From Streptomyces xanthii (lineage in GTDB: Bacteria > Actinomycetota > Actinomycetes > Streptomycetales > Streptomycetaceae), in contig NZ_CP061281.1 of the NCBI RefSeq assembly GCF_014621695.1, positions 5,394,001-5,458,000 on the forward strand: DNA of 64,000 nt, in the 5' to 3' direction. The position numbers were made by a program, and so were the translations under genes. Shown here piece by piece: positions 24,848-33,170 of this stretch (positions are counted from its first letter, which is position 1; each line of letters opens with the position of its first letter). The notes beneath the pieces are model-generated. The model was not told the DNA's origin. It made no database searches and worked only from the letters and a program-made list of their open reading frames with translations.

Positions 24848-26500
24848 TCAGGCGACCGGGCAGTGGCGGTGCAGTGCCTCCCGGTCCGGGGCCGGGAAGC
24901 AGCGCGGGGAGTCCCACAGCAGCTGGATGTCGTGCGCCCAGTGCTGCTCCTGCGCGCTCGCCCGCTCCCGCAACGCCATGATGTGCTGCGGGAGTTCGTC
25001 GAGCGGCAGACCGGACACGTACGTGCCGAGGGCGTCGAGGAACGCCGTGCCCGGGCACGGCGTGCCGTCCTCGTGGCCGCCCGCGCAGCCGGTGCGCGGC
25101 CACAGCAGCACCGGGACCGGCTTGGCGAGCGCCGTGTCGAAGTGCGGCCGCGGACCGGGACCCGGCGGCGCGGCGAAGCCCACCACGTCGGCCCGGGCCA
25201 GGTCCGACTGGCTGGGCGGCGGACCGTCGGAGCAGTCGACGCGGTGCACCCCGGACGCCGGCCGGTCCCCGCGCGCCCGCCAGCTCTTCGCGAGCCGGCG
25301 CCGCCGGCCACCCTCGCGCCGGCTGTGCGCGGTGACCACCACCGGGTAGGCGCAGCCCAGCGGCGTCGGGTCGCCGTCGCCCGCGGGCCAGCGGTCCACC
25401 GGCCAGTTGAGGAACGGCCGGGGCAGCTCGAAGGCCACCAACTCGTCGGTGTCGTCCGGGAGATGGTCGATCGCGGTGTCGATGACCGACTCGACGTAGC
25501 CGGGCACCTCCGAGCTCGGCAGCGTGCGCGGCTCCTCGACCAGATGCGGATGGCCCTCGTGGTACGCCGACACGGTCACCCGCACCTCGTCCTCGCCGGC
25601 CCCGCTGTGCTCCACGGTGAACACCACCGGCGTCCAGGCCGCCGGGGCCCGGCCCGGCCGCTCCCGCGCGCTCTCGCCGAGCAGCTCCTCGAGCCGGTCC
25701 GCGAACCGCTCGGCGACCTCCGGCTCCGGCGCGTTCAGCGCGTGCCACGCCGCCATCGGCAGGGAGCGCAGCTCGTGCGAGGGGACGGGCGGCGCCCAGG
25801 GGCCCGCCGCCTGCCGGTACAGCCGCTCCGGACGGCAGTCGAGCCCAGTCCGCAGCGCCTTCTCCACCAGCGCGTTCAGCCGGGCCGGGCCCGGCAGGTA
25901 CAGGACGAGGTCCTCCCAGTACCGGACCATGACCGACAGGGGCATCATCCGGCCCGTCATCGTGCCCGCGCCGCCCGTCACGCTCGTGACGATGCCGACG
26001 ACCCGGTTCGTGCCCGCGACGGTGAGGGCCGCGCCGCTGAACCCGGAGCGCAGCGGCTGCCCGTGCGCGAGGTCCGCGACCAGCTCGACCCACTCGTCGC
26101 GGACCCGGGTCGGGCTCACGGTCCGGTACGCGGCCTGCGTGCCCTCGTCGAAGCTCTTCGGGAAGCCGTACGCGTGCAGGGTCGGCGCCCGGCCGTCGGC
26201 GCCCGCGTACGCCTCGCTCTCCGTGCCGAACCGGGCCGGTGCCACGTCGACCTCCCGGGCCAGCTCCAGCACCGCCAGGTCACCCGGCGCGGTCGCGTCG
26301 CCGTGCCAGCCCGCGCCCACCAGGACCCGGGCCTCCACCGGGCGTTCGGACCGGCGGTTGGGGAACGTCACCGTCAGTGGCCCGTCCGCGCCGGCGACGA
26401 CGTGCGCGCAGGTCAGCACGGTCCGTCCGGCGATCAGGAAGCCGGACCCGAGAATGCGCCCGGCCCGCTCGATGCGGGCCTGCCACTGGCAGTCGTTCAT
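24848..26500 (-). CDS. Trypsin-like serine protease fused to a VMAP-C-like domain
   Basis: 550 residues. The N-terminal chymotrypsin-fold domain (about 10-215) has an apparently complete catalytic triad: His33 in LTCAHVV, Asp about 74 in PGDLAVLEL, and Ser about 155 in RSGFSGAALTV. There is no signal peptide, so it should act in the cytoplasm. The C-terminal half (about 270-550) has the pattern LVAFELPRPFLNWPVDRW and conserved Trp/His residues. This matches what I know of the vWA-MoxR-associated protein C-terminal domain, a proposed regulated module of conflict systems. Its ATG overlaps the stop of the Trypco1 gene by 4 bases, and the MoxR gene follows after 59 bp. Confidence 0.85.
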   Translation of the reverse strand: MNDCQWQARIERAGRILGSGFLIAGRTVLTCAHVVAGADGPLTVTFPNRRSERPVEARVLVGAGWHGDATAPGDLAVLELAREVDVAPARFGTESEAYAGADGRAPTLHAYGFPKSFDEGTQAAYRTVSPTRVRDEWVELVADLAHGQPLRSGFSGAALTVAGTNRVVGIVTSVTGGAGTMTGRMMPLSVMVRYWEDLVLYLPGPARLNALVEKALRTGLDCRPERLYRQAAGPWAPPVPSHELRSLPMAAWHALNAPEPEVAERFADRLEELLGESARERPGRAPAAWTPVVFTVEHSGAGEDEVRVTVSAYHEGHPHLVEEPRTLPSSEVPGYVESVIDTAIDHLPDDTDELVAFELPRPFLNWPVDRWPAGDGDPTPLGCAYPVVVTAHSRREGGRRRRLAKSWRARGDRPASGVHRVDCSDGPPPSQSDLARADVVGFAAPPGPGPRPHFDTALAKPVPVLLWPRTGCAGGHEDGTPCPGTAFLDALGTYVSGLPLDELPQHIMALRERASAQEQHWAHDIQLLWDSPRCFPAPDREALHRHCPVA

Positions 26501-26853
26501 CGGCCGGCCGTGTCCTCCTCCGCCGGGCCGGGGCCGGAGGACCAGCTGAGCTTGACCACCAGATGCCCCTCGGCGGCGCCCTTCGTGATGACGGCCCCGA
26601 CCTCCGCCGACATCTTCACGCCGAACTCGATCTCCACCGCGTCCGGCTTCAGCGCGCCGTCCCGCAGCACGCGCAGCGCCGACTCGGCCGCCGAGCGGAC
26701 CGCGCCGAGGGACTGCTCGAAGGTGCGGGAGGCCCGCACCGCGTCGTTGTCCCGGTTCACATGCCGGGCGCCGTCCGGCTCCGCGTCCTCGCCGACCGCC
26801 TCGAACAGCACCGGCGCACCCTCGGTGACCTCGAACTCCACCAACCCGTCCAC
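26497..26853 (-). CDS. Trypsin-co-occurring domain 1 (CU044_2847-like) protein
   Basis: 118 residues from a GTG at 26851-26853 with an AGGGGGGA ribosome site 7 bases upstream; in-frame codons further upstream have no site. It is a small beta-rich protein beginning VEFEVTEGAPVLFEAV, with the family signature AVEIEFGVKMSAEVGAVI and a following hydrophobic strand HLVVKLSW. This domain is known from comparative genomics to sit next to trypsin-like proteases in NTP-dependent conflict loci, and its biochemical function is unproven. Its stop overlaps the protease start (ATGA), so the two are translationally coupled. It is the first gene of the leftward set; the promoter must lie within 26854-27027, shared with the divergent subtilisin. 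Confidence 0.82.
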   Translation of the reverse strand: MDGLVEFEVTEGAPVLFEAVGEDAEPDGARHVNRDNDAVRASRTFEQSLGAVRSAAESALRVLRDGALKPDAVEIEFGVKMSAEVGAVITKGAAEGHLVVKLSWSSGPGPAEEDTAGR

Positions 26854-27027
26854 GACTTCGTCCCCCCTCAGCCTCGTCCCTGCCTCCCCGCCATTGTGCC
26901 CTGGCGGGAAGGTGTCACGGCGGTCATCCGCCACCACAGTTCAACTCCGCTGACGCAGAAGGTCGTTCACACTCCTCCTAGCACTCTGGCACCACCCCCG
27001 ATCGGAAGCCTGCAAAGAGAGGCCAAG
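26854..27027. promoter_or_regulatory. Divergent promoter region between the VMAP-type operon and the subtilisin gene
   Basis: 174 bp between divergent starts. It is less GC-rich near the subtilisin end. No convincing -10/-35 hexamers or dyads were recognised, so promoter content is inferred from gene orientation only. Confidence 0.5.
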
Positions 27028-30000
27028 ATGACCAGAGGACCAGTAGCGAGACGTACCGCGGCGCTGTTGTCGGCAGGGCTCACCCTCGCCCTGCTGCCGT
27101 TGGCGGGAGCGCACGCCGCACCGGACGGCACCGGCCCGACCGGCCCGGACACCCCGGCGCGGCAGACCACCAAGGCCGCCCGCGCCGCCCACACGGTGAC
27201 GCTGGTCACCGGCGACAAGGTCACCGTCACCGACCTCGGCGGCGGCAGGAAGACCGTCGACGTGAAACGGCCCCAGGGAGCCGACGGCACCGTGCGCACC
27301 CAGGTGAGCGACGGACGGATCACCGTCGTACCCGAGGAGGCGCAGCCCTACCTGGCCGCCAAGACCCTCGACCCCCGGCTCTTCGACGTCAGCGCCCTGA
27401 TCGAGCAGGGCCTCGCCGACAACAAGGCCGACGCGACCCCGCTCATCGTCACCTACAAGGGCAAGAGCGCGCGCTCCGCCGCACTCACCCCCAAGGGCTC
27501 CGAGCGCACCCGGAAGCTGTCCAGTGTCGGTGGCGCCGCACTCGCCGCCGCCAAGGGCCGCACCTTCTGGAACGCGGCCACGGAGAAGGACGCGTTCGCC
27601 GACGGCATCGCCAAGGTGTGGCTCGACGGCCGGGTGAAGGCCGACATGGAGCAGTCCAACGCGCAGATCGGGACGCCGAAGGCGTGGGAGGCCGGGCTCA
27701 CCGGCAAGGGCGTCAAGGTCGCCGTCCTCGACACCGGCTACGACACGACGCACCCGGACCTCGCCTCGCGCGTGAGCGAGTCGAAGTCGTTCATCGCCGG
27801 TCAGGAGGTCGCCGACCGTCAGGGCCACGGCACGCACGTCACCTCGACCGTCGGCGGCTCCGGCGCCGCCTCCGACGGCAAGGAGAAGGGCGTCGCCCCG
27901 GACGCCACGCTCGCCGTCGGCAAGGTGCTCAGCGACGACGGCTTCGGCACCGAGTCCGAGATCATCGCCGGCATGGAGTGGGCCGCCAAGGACATCAAGG
28001 CGAAGGTCGTCTCCATGAGCCTCGGCTCCTCGGAGGGCAGCGACGGCACCGACCCGATGGCCGCCGCCGTCGATTCCCTGTCCGCCGAGACCGGCGCCCT
28101 GTTCGTGATCGCGGCCGGCAACGCCTACGGGCCCGGCACGATCGGCTCGCCCGGCGCCGCCGACTCCGCCCTCACCGTCGGCGCCGTCGACAGCCAGGAC
28201 GAGCGGGCCGAGTTCTCCAGCCAGGGCCCGCGCTACGGCGACCAGGGGCTGAAGCCCGATGTGTCGGCCCCGGGTGTGGGCATCCTCGCCGCCCGCTCCT
28301 CCCTCGTCGCCGGCTCCGGCTCGTACACGACCATGAGCGGTACGTCGATGGCGACGCCGCACGTCGCGGGTGTCGCCGCGCTGCTCGCCCAGGCCCACCC
28401 GGACTGGACGGGCGCGCAGCTCAAGGACGCCCTGATGTCGACCTCGAAGCAGCTCGACGACTCGGCGTACGCCATCGGCGCGGGCCGTGTCTCGGTTCCC
28501 GACGCCGTCGCCGCGAAGATCACCGCGACCGGCAGCGCCGACCTGGGCTTCTTCAAGTGGCCCTACGAGAGCAATGAGCCGGTCACCAAGAAGGTCACCT
28601 ACTCCAACTCCTCCGATCAGTCGGTGGAGTTGAGCCTCGCGGCGGAGGGCGCCTCCGACGGGGTCGTGGCGCTCGCCGACGACAAGCTGACCGTGCCCGC
28701 GCACGGCACCGCCTCCACCACCGTCACCGGCGACGGCAGCAAGGCCGCCGTCGGCAACGTGAGCGGGCGGATCGTGGCGAGCGCCGCCGGGACCCCCGTC
28801 GCGCACACGGCGTTCGGCCTGGTCAAGGAGGAGGAGCGGTACACGCTCACCGTCCACGTGAAGGACCGGGACGGCGAGCCGACCCCCGCGAACATCGTCT
28901 TCCAGGAGCTCGCCGAGGGCACCGACCCGGGCATCGTCGCCGTCGGTGACTCCGGCACCGTCCAACTGCGCCTGAAGCCGGGCACGTACACCGCGGACAC
29001 CTTCCTCGACGTGCGCGGCGCGAGCGGTCCCGACTCGCTCGGCCTCGCCTACCTCTCGAACCCCGAGATCACCCTCGACCAGGACCGCGAGATCACCCTC
29101 GACGGACGCACCCTGCGCGAGACCGGGCTCCGGCTGCCCAAGGACACCGACCCGCGCCAGCGCCTCATGGAGTACGACCGCAAGGCGAACGGCGCCGACG
29201 TCCTCGGCATCGTCCAGGTCCCGATCAAGTACGACTCGCTGTTCGCCGCGCCGACGAAGAAGGTCACCGGCGGCAGCTTCGAGTACCGCACCGTCTGGCG
29301 GCACGGACAGCCTCGCGTCGCCGTGGACGGCATCGGCGAGACCTTCGAGCAGCCCGGCTCCACGCTGCTCCAGGGCCGCACCAGGCTCGGCCTCGTCGAC
29401 GCGGGCAACGGCGCGCCCGGCGCGTACGCGGACAAGGACGTGCGGGGCAAGGCCGTCCTCGTGCACGCCGACGGCACCCTCACCCCGGCGCAGATCGCGC
29501 AGGCCGCCCAGGACGCGGGCGCCAAGGCCTTGTTCATCGGCGACGACGCGCCCGGCCGTCTCAACACCGTCTTCTACGACGAGAACTACGAGGACCGCCC
29601 GCTGCAGATCGCGAGCGTGAACAAGGAGGACTTCGCCCGGCTCCAGACCCGCGCCCGCGACGGCCGCCCGCTCGACATGACCGGCACCAAGGACGCCTCG
29701 TACATGTATGACGTGTCGAACGGCTACACGGGCGCCGTGCCCGACCGCGGCCTCCTCTACGCCCCGGACGGCAAGGACCTCGCCACCGTCGACACCACGT
29801 ACTACGGCGGCGACCGGAAGGCCGACGGCGGTGAGTTCCGTTTCTCGATCACCGACACCTTCAAGGTCGGCGTCGGATTCCTGGAGCGCCACACCTTCCC
29901 TGACCGGCGCACCGACTACGTGTCCATGGAGCCGGGCCAGAAGTGGCACGAGTCCGTCATCGTGCCGGGCCTGGAGGAGCGCTCCGGACTGGTCACCTAC

Positions 30001-30717
30001 AAGGCCGGCCGGCACACGGAGCTCAACTGGTTCAAGCCGGTCTGGCACCCGTGGCTCGGCACCGGGCTCGGCTGGGGCCAGGAGCGCGTCGCCGACCAGA
30101 TCCAGTTCAACGTGCCGGGCTGGGGCGACTCGGGTCCCGACCACACCGGGTTCGGTGACGCGTACGACCCCGAGAGCGGGATGAAGCAGTACACCGAGGT
30201 GTTCGCCGACGGCGTCAGCCAGGGCCGCAGGACCAGCTCCGCAGGGTACGTGTGGAACGCGGCCCCGGAAGAGAAGACGTACAAGGTCGTCACCGACACG
30301 GCGCTCGACCCCGAGAAGTGGAGCCTCGGCACCACCGGGCACACCGAGTGGACGGTCCGCTCGGCGCGGCCGGCCGACGACGAGTGGCACTTCCTTCCGA
30401 TGATCAACCTCGGCTTCGACGTCGACACCGACCTCACCGGAAAGGTCCGCGCGGGCGCCTCGCTGCCCGTCGGCCTGTACGCCGAGTACATCAAGGGCGC
30501 GACCGGCACCGGCACCCTGGGCGGCGGCAGGCTGGAGGTCTCCTACGACGACGGCAAGACCTGGAAGTCCGTCGCCCTCGACGGCACCGGGGCGTCCTGG
30601 ACCGGCGAGCTGCGGATCCCCGAGGACGCGGCGTCCGTCTCGCTGCGGGCCTCCGCCCACGACGACAAGGGCGCGACCGTCACGCAGGAGATCGTCCGGG
30701 CGATCGGCGTGAAGTAA
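27028..30717 (+). CDS. Large secreted subtilisin-family (S8) serine protease
   Basis: 1229 residues from the ATG at 27028 (AGAGAGG 7 bases upstream). A twin-Arg/Sec-like signal peptide (about 1-31, ending AHAAPDG) precedes an inhibitor-like propeptide to about 210. The S8 catalytic domain follows, with Asp about 235 (VAVLDTGYDTTHPDL), His about 268 (GHGTHVTSTVGG), oxyanion Asn about 365 (AAGNAYG) and Ser about 438 (SGTSMATPHVAG). The triad is complete. A long C-terminal part (about 510-1229) has beta-sandwich modules and a PA-like insert (GKAVLVHADGTLTPAQIAQA). It is presumably an extracellular scavenging or morphogenetic protease, transcribed alone and followed by a strong hairpin. Confidence 0.94.
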   Translation: MTRGPVARRTAALLSAGLTLALLPLAGAHAAPDGTGPTGPDTPARQTTKAARAAHTVTLVTGDKVTVTDLGGGRKTVDVKRPQGADGTVRTQVSDGRITVVPEEAQPYLAAKTLDPRLFDVSALIEQGLADNKADATPLIVTYKGKSARSAALTPKGSERTRKLSSVGGAALAAAKGRTFWNAATEKDAFADGIAKVWLDGRVKADMEQSNAQIGTPKAWEAGLTGKGVKVAVLDTGYDTTHPDLASRVSESKSFIAGQEVADRQGHGTHVTSTVGGSGAASDGKEKGVAPDATLAVGKVLSDDGFGTESEIIAGMEWAAKDIKAKVVSMSLGSSEGSDGTDPMAAAVDSLSAETGALFVIAAGNAYGPGTIGSPGAADSALTVGAVDSQDERAEFSSQGPRYGDQGLKPDVSAPGVGILAARSSLVAGSGSYTTMSGTSMATPHVAGVAALLAQAHPDWTGAQLKDALMSTSKQLDDSAYAIGAGRVSVPDAVAAKITATGSADLGFFKWPYESNEPVTKKVTYSNSSDQSVELSLAAEGASDGVVALADDKLTVPAHGTASTTVTGDGSKAAVGNVSGRIVASAAGTPVAHTAFGLVKEEERYTLTVHVKDRDGEPTPANIVFQELAEGTDPGIVAVGDSGTVQLRLKPGTYTADTFLDVRGASGPDSLGLAYLSNPEITLDQDREITLDGRTLRETGLRLPKDTDPRQRLMEYDRKANGADVLGIVQVPIKYDSLFAAPTKKVTGGSFEYRTVWRHGQPRVAVDGIGETFEQPGSTLLQGRTRLGLVDAGNGAPGAYADKDVRGKAVLVHADGTLTPAQIAQAAQDAGAKALFIGDDAPGRLNTVFYDENYEDRPLQIASVNKEDFARLQTRARDGRPLDMTGTKDASYMYDVSNGYTGAVPDRGLLYAPDGKDLATVDTTYYGGDRKADGGEFRFSITDTFKVGVGFLERHTFPDRRTDYVSMEPGQKWHESVIVPGLEERSGLVTYKAGRHTELNWFKPVWHPWLGTGLGWGQERVADQIQFNVPGWGDSGPDHTGFGDAYDPESGMKQYTEVFADGVSQGRRTSSAGYVWNAAPEEKTYKVVTDTALDPEKWSLGTTGHTEWTVRSARPADDEWHFLPMINLGFDVDTDLTGKVRAGASLPVGLYAEYIKGATGTGTLGGGRLEVSYDDGKTWKSVALDGTGASWTGELRIPEDAASVSLRASAHDDKGATVTQEIVRAIGVK

Positions 30718-30740
30718 CCCTCTGAAAAAATGAGTTCGAG

Positions 30741-30786
30741 GCCGGGGCACGGCGCGGAGCACCTCCGCGCCGGGCCCCGGCTGTTT
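30741..30786 (+). terminator. Intrinsic terminator of the subtilisin gene
   Basis: GCCGGGGCACGGCGCGGAG pairs with CTCCGCGCCGGGCCCCGGC (one mismatch) around a 3-base loop, followed by TGTTT. It starts 24 bases after the protease stop. Confidence 0.85.
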
Positions 30787-30861
30787 CGTATGCCGGTACG
30801 CAACCGCCCGCCATGTGGACATGTCTTGTGGCGGCGGCGTGTTCGCGGCAAGGATGGGTGC

Positions 30862-30960
30862 ATGGCCCCTGTACTCGTCTCGCGTCGTCACGTGGATCTG
30901 CTGCGTGTCTCCACGATGCTGTGTCGGGCCATCTGTCTGCGCGCTCCGTCCGGCTGCTGA
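30862..30960 (+). CDS. Cysteine-containing leader peptide upstream of the sulfonate operon
   Basis: A 32-residue ORF (MAPVLVSRRHVDLLRVSTML, then CRAICLRAPSGC) with an AAGGATGGGTGC ribosome site. The pattern SRRHVDLLRVS-x-x-LC is one I recognise from short leader peptides found before sulfur-metabolism operons in streptomycetes. It contains three Cys codons, with the last Cys codon directly before the stop, and a terminator-like hairpin starts 24 bases later. That arrangement suits attenuation: ribosome stalling at Cys codons when charged tRNA-Cys is low would prevent terminator formation and allow ssu expression. The regulatory mechanism is inferred. Confidence 0.8.
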   Translation: MAPVLVSRRHVDLLRVSTMLCRAICLRAPSGC

Positions 30961-30984
30961 AGCAGCCCCGTAGGCGGCGTCGCC

Positions 30985-31016
30985 GGGCCTTCCCTCGCTG
31001 AAGGCCCCTTCTTCTT
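30985..31016 (+). terminator. Attenuator hairpin between leader peptide and ssuD
   Basis: GGGCCTTC-cctcgct-GAAGGCCC, a perfect 8-bp stem, is followed by the T-rich run CTTCTTCTT. Upstream, GCAGCCCC and GGCGGCGTCGCCGG segments (30961-30987) can pair alternatively and overlap the left arm, as an anti-terminator would. Confidence 0.75.
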
Positions 31017-31136
31017 CCCTGTTCTCACCTGTCCGACGTGCTCCCGCGCGCCGCCCCGCCCGTGTCCGTGCCCGCGTCCCGGGCCGTCCGGCGGCCGGCG
31101 CCGGCACGTCATCACGCCATGAGCCCGAGGTGCCCC

Positions 31137-32231
31137 ATGCCCGAAAACCGCCCGCTGCTGCACTGGTTCCTGCCCACCGGAGGCGACGGACGCGATCCCG
31201 GCGGCGTCACGTCCGTGCAGGGCAGGACCGGCGCCGCGACCCGGCGGCGGGCCGACATCGGCTACCTCGCGCAGGTGGCGCGCGCCGCCGAGCAGGCCGG
31301 TTTCACCTCCCTGCTCACCCCGGTCGGGCTCGGCTGTGTGGACCCGTGGATCCTCACCTCGGCCCTCTCCCAGCACACCGAACGCATCGGCTTCCTCGTC
31401 GCCTTCCGGGCCGGCTTCAGCAGCCCCACCCTGCTCGCCCAACAGGCCGACGCCTTCCGCAGATTCACCGGAGGGCGCCTGCGCCTGAACGTCGTCACCG
31501 GCGGCGACTCCGTCGAACAGCGCTCCTACGGGGACCAGTTGGCGCACGACCAGCGGTACGGCCGCACCGACGAGGTCATGGCCGTGCTCCGCGACCTCCT
31601 CGACGGCAAGCGCATCGACTTCCAGGGCCGGCACGTCCAGGTCGAGGGCGCCCAACTGACCGACCCCGCCGTCGAGTTCAAGGTCCCGCTGTACTTCGGC
31701 GGGGCGTCCGGCGCCGCCGAGGACGTCGCCGCGCGCCGCGCCGACGTCCAGCTCCTGTGGGGCGAACCGCCCGCCGCCGTCGCCGAGCGCGTCGAGCGGC
31801 TCCGCAGCCGCAACCCGTCGCTGCGCTTCGGCCTGCGCCTGCACGTCATCAGCCGCGACACCGCCGCCGAGGCCTGGGCCGAGGCCGACCGGATCCTCGC
31901 CGCGATGGACCCCGAGGCGATCCGCGCCAGCCAGGAACGCTTCGCCCGCATGGACTCCACCGGCCAGGCCCGGATGACGGCCCTGCACGGCGGCAGCGCC
32001 GACGGCCTCACCGTCGCGCCCAACCTCTGGGCGGGCATCGGCCTGGTCCGCGAGGGCGCCGGCACCGCCCTCGTCGGCAGCCACGACGAGGTGGCCCGAC
32101 GCCTCCACGAGTACACCGAACTGGGCATCTCCGAGTTCATCCTCTCCGGCTACCCGCACCTGGAGGAGGCGTTCCGCGTCGGCGAGGAGGTCGCCCCGAG
32201 GCTGCGGCGCCTGGTGGGTGCCCAGGCATGA
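31137..32231 (+). CDS. ssuD: Alkanesulfonate monooxygenase (FMNH2-dependent)
   Basis: 364 residues from the ATG at 31137 (GAGG 6 bases upstream; an ATG six codons earlier is less well placed). It aligns by eye along its whole length with E. coli SsuD: WFLPTGGDG, LRLNVVTGGDS, YFGGASGAAEDVAA, RFGLRLHVISR, PNLWAGIGLVREGAGTALVG and SGYPHLEEAFRVGE. It is a luciferase-fold enzyme that releases sulfite from alkanesulfonates using O2 and reduced FMN. No ssuE-type flavin reductase is adjacent, so the reductant must come from elsewhere. It is first in the ssuD-C-A-B operon, and its stop overlaps the ssuC start (ATGA). Confidence 0.95.
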   Translation: MPENRPLLHWFLPTGGDGRDPGGVTSVQGRTGAATRRRADIGYLAQVARAAEQAGFTSLLTPVGLGCVDPWILTSALSQHTERIGFLVAFRAGFSSPTLLAQQADAFRRFTGGRLRLNVVTGGDSVEQRSYGDQLAHDQRYGRTDEVMAVLRDLLDGKRIDFQGRHVQVEGAQLTDPAVEFKVPLYFGGASGAAEDVAARRADVQLLWGEPPAAVAERVERLRSRNPSLRFGLRLHVISRDTAAEAWAEADRILAAMDPEAIRASQERFARMDSTGQARMTALHGGSADGLTVAPNLWAGIGLVREGAGTALVGSHDEVARRLHEYTELGISEFILSGYPHLEEAFRVGEEVAPRLRRLVGAQA

Positions 32232-33091
32232 GCACCGCACAGCTGAAGACCCGGGCCCCGGACACCGGGCCAGGGACGCGCCCGGCCGCCGCGCGTGTCC
32301 CGCGCCCGGCACGACCCGGCCGGGAGGCCGCACAGTGGCTGGCCCTGCGGCTGATCGCCCTCGCCGTCCTGCTCGCCGCCTGGCAGGCGGCCGTCGCCGC
32401 CGAACTGTGGCCCCGCGTCCTCGTCCCGTCCCCCGGCGACGTCGGGCACGCCTTCGCCGTCGGGATGACCGACGGCTACAGCGGCCACCTCCTCACCGAG
32501 CACCTGGCCGTCAGCCTGCGCCGGATCGGCATCGGCACCGGTTACGCGGCCCTGGTCGGCGTCCCGCTCGGCCTGGTCATCGGCGCGGTGCGGCCCGTCG
32601 CCGTCGTCCTCGAACCGGCGGTCACCTTCCTGCGGACGCTGCCGCCGCTCGCGTACCTGTCCCTGCTCGTCATCTGGTTCGGCATCGACGAGTCGCCGAA
32701 GATCTGGCTCCTGGTCGTCGCCGCGCTGCCGCCGATCGCCGCCGCGACCGCAGCCGCCGTCCGTGACGTGCCCGGCGATCTCGTCGAGGCCGCGCGGGCC
32801 CTCGGCTCCGGGCCGGCGACCCTGCTGCTCGCCGTGCGGCTGCCCGCGGCGCTGCCCGAGATCCTCACCGGCGTCCGGATCGCGGTCGGCGTCGCCTACA
32901 CCTCCGTCGTCGCCGCCGAGACCGTCAACGGCGTGCCCGGCATCGGCGGCATGATCCGCGACGCCCAGCGCTACAACCAGACCGCCGTCGTCATCGCGGG
33001 CATCCTCGCCATCGGCGTCTCCGGCATCGTGCTCGACGCACTGCTGAAGGCCGTCGAACGGGCCGCCGTCCCCTGGCGCGGACGCGCCTGA
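32228..33091 (+). CDS. ssuC: Alkanesulfonate ABC transporter permease
   Basis: 287 residues from the ATG at 32228, overlapping the ssuD stop by 4 bases. It has a basic Pro-rich N-terminus, then about six membrane helices. The cytoplasmic EAA loop that docks the ATPase reads EAARALGSGPATLLLAVRLP. Features such as LPSPGDV-like PSPGDVGHAF and FLRTLPPLAYLSLLVIWFGI are typical of the SsuC/TauC/nitrate permease family. It forms the membrane channel for aliphatic sulfonates together with SsuA and SsuB. A 79-bp gap separates it from ssuA. Confidence 0.94.
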   Translation: MSTAQLKTRAPDTGPGTRPAAARVPRPARPGREAAQWLALRLIALAVLLAAWQAAVAAELWPRVLVPSPGDVGHAFAVGMTDGYSGHLLTEHLAVSLRRIGIGTGYAALVGVPLGLVIGAVRPVAVVLEPAVTFLRTLPPLAYLSLLVIWFGIDESPKIWLLVVAALPPIAAATAAAVRDVPGDLVEAARALGSGPATLLLAVRLPAALPEILTGVRIAVGVAYTSVVAAETVNGVPGIGGMIRDAQRYNQTAVVIAGILAIGVSGIVLDALLKAVERAAVPWRGRA

Positions 33092-33170
33092 ACACCCCTG
33101 CCCCTTCCGCATCCGACCTCCCTTTCCCGCCTGTTGCCGCCCCTGTCCTGTCTGCTTCTGGAGATCCGTC

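Noticed and set aside
23782..25311. N-terminal extension of the giant scaffold through the MoxR region
   Set aside because: The extension is out of frame with the clear MoxR and VMAP genes and lacks recognisable domains. The ATG at 23779-23781 starts the homologous part.
26941..31107. A 1388-codon minus-strand open frame opposite the subtilisin
   Set aside because: The subtilisin has signal peptide, triad and RBS on the plus strand. The antisense frame has no domain and a low-complexity composition.
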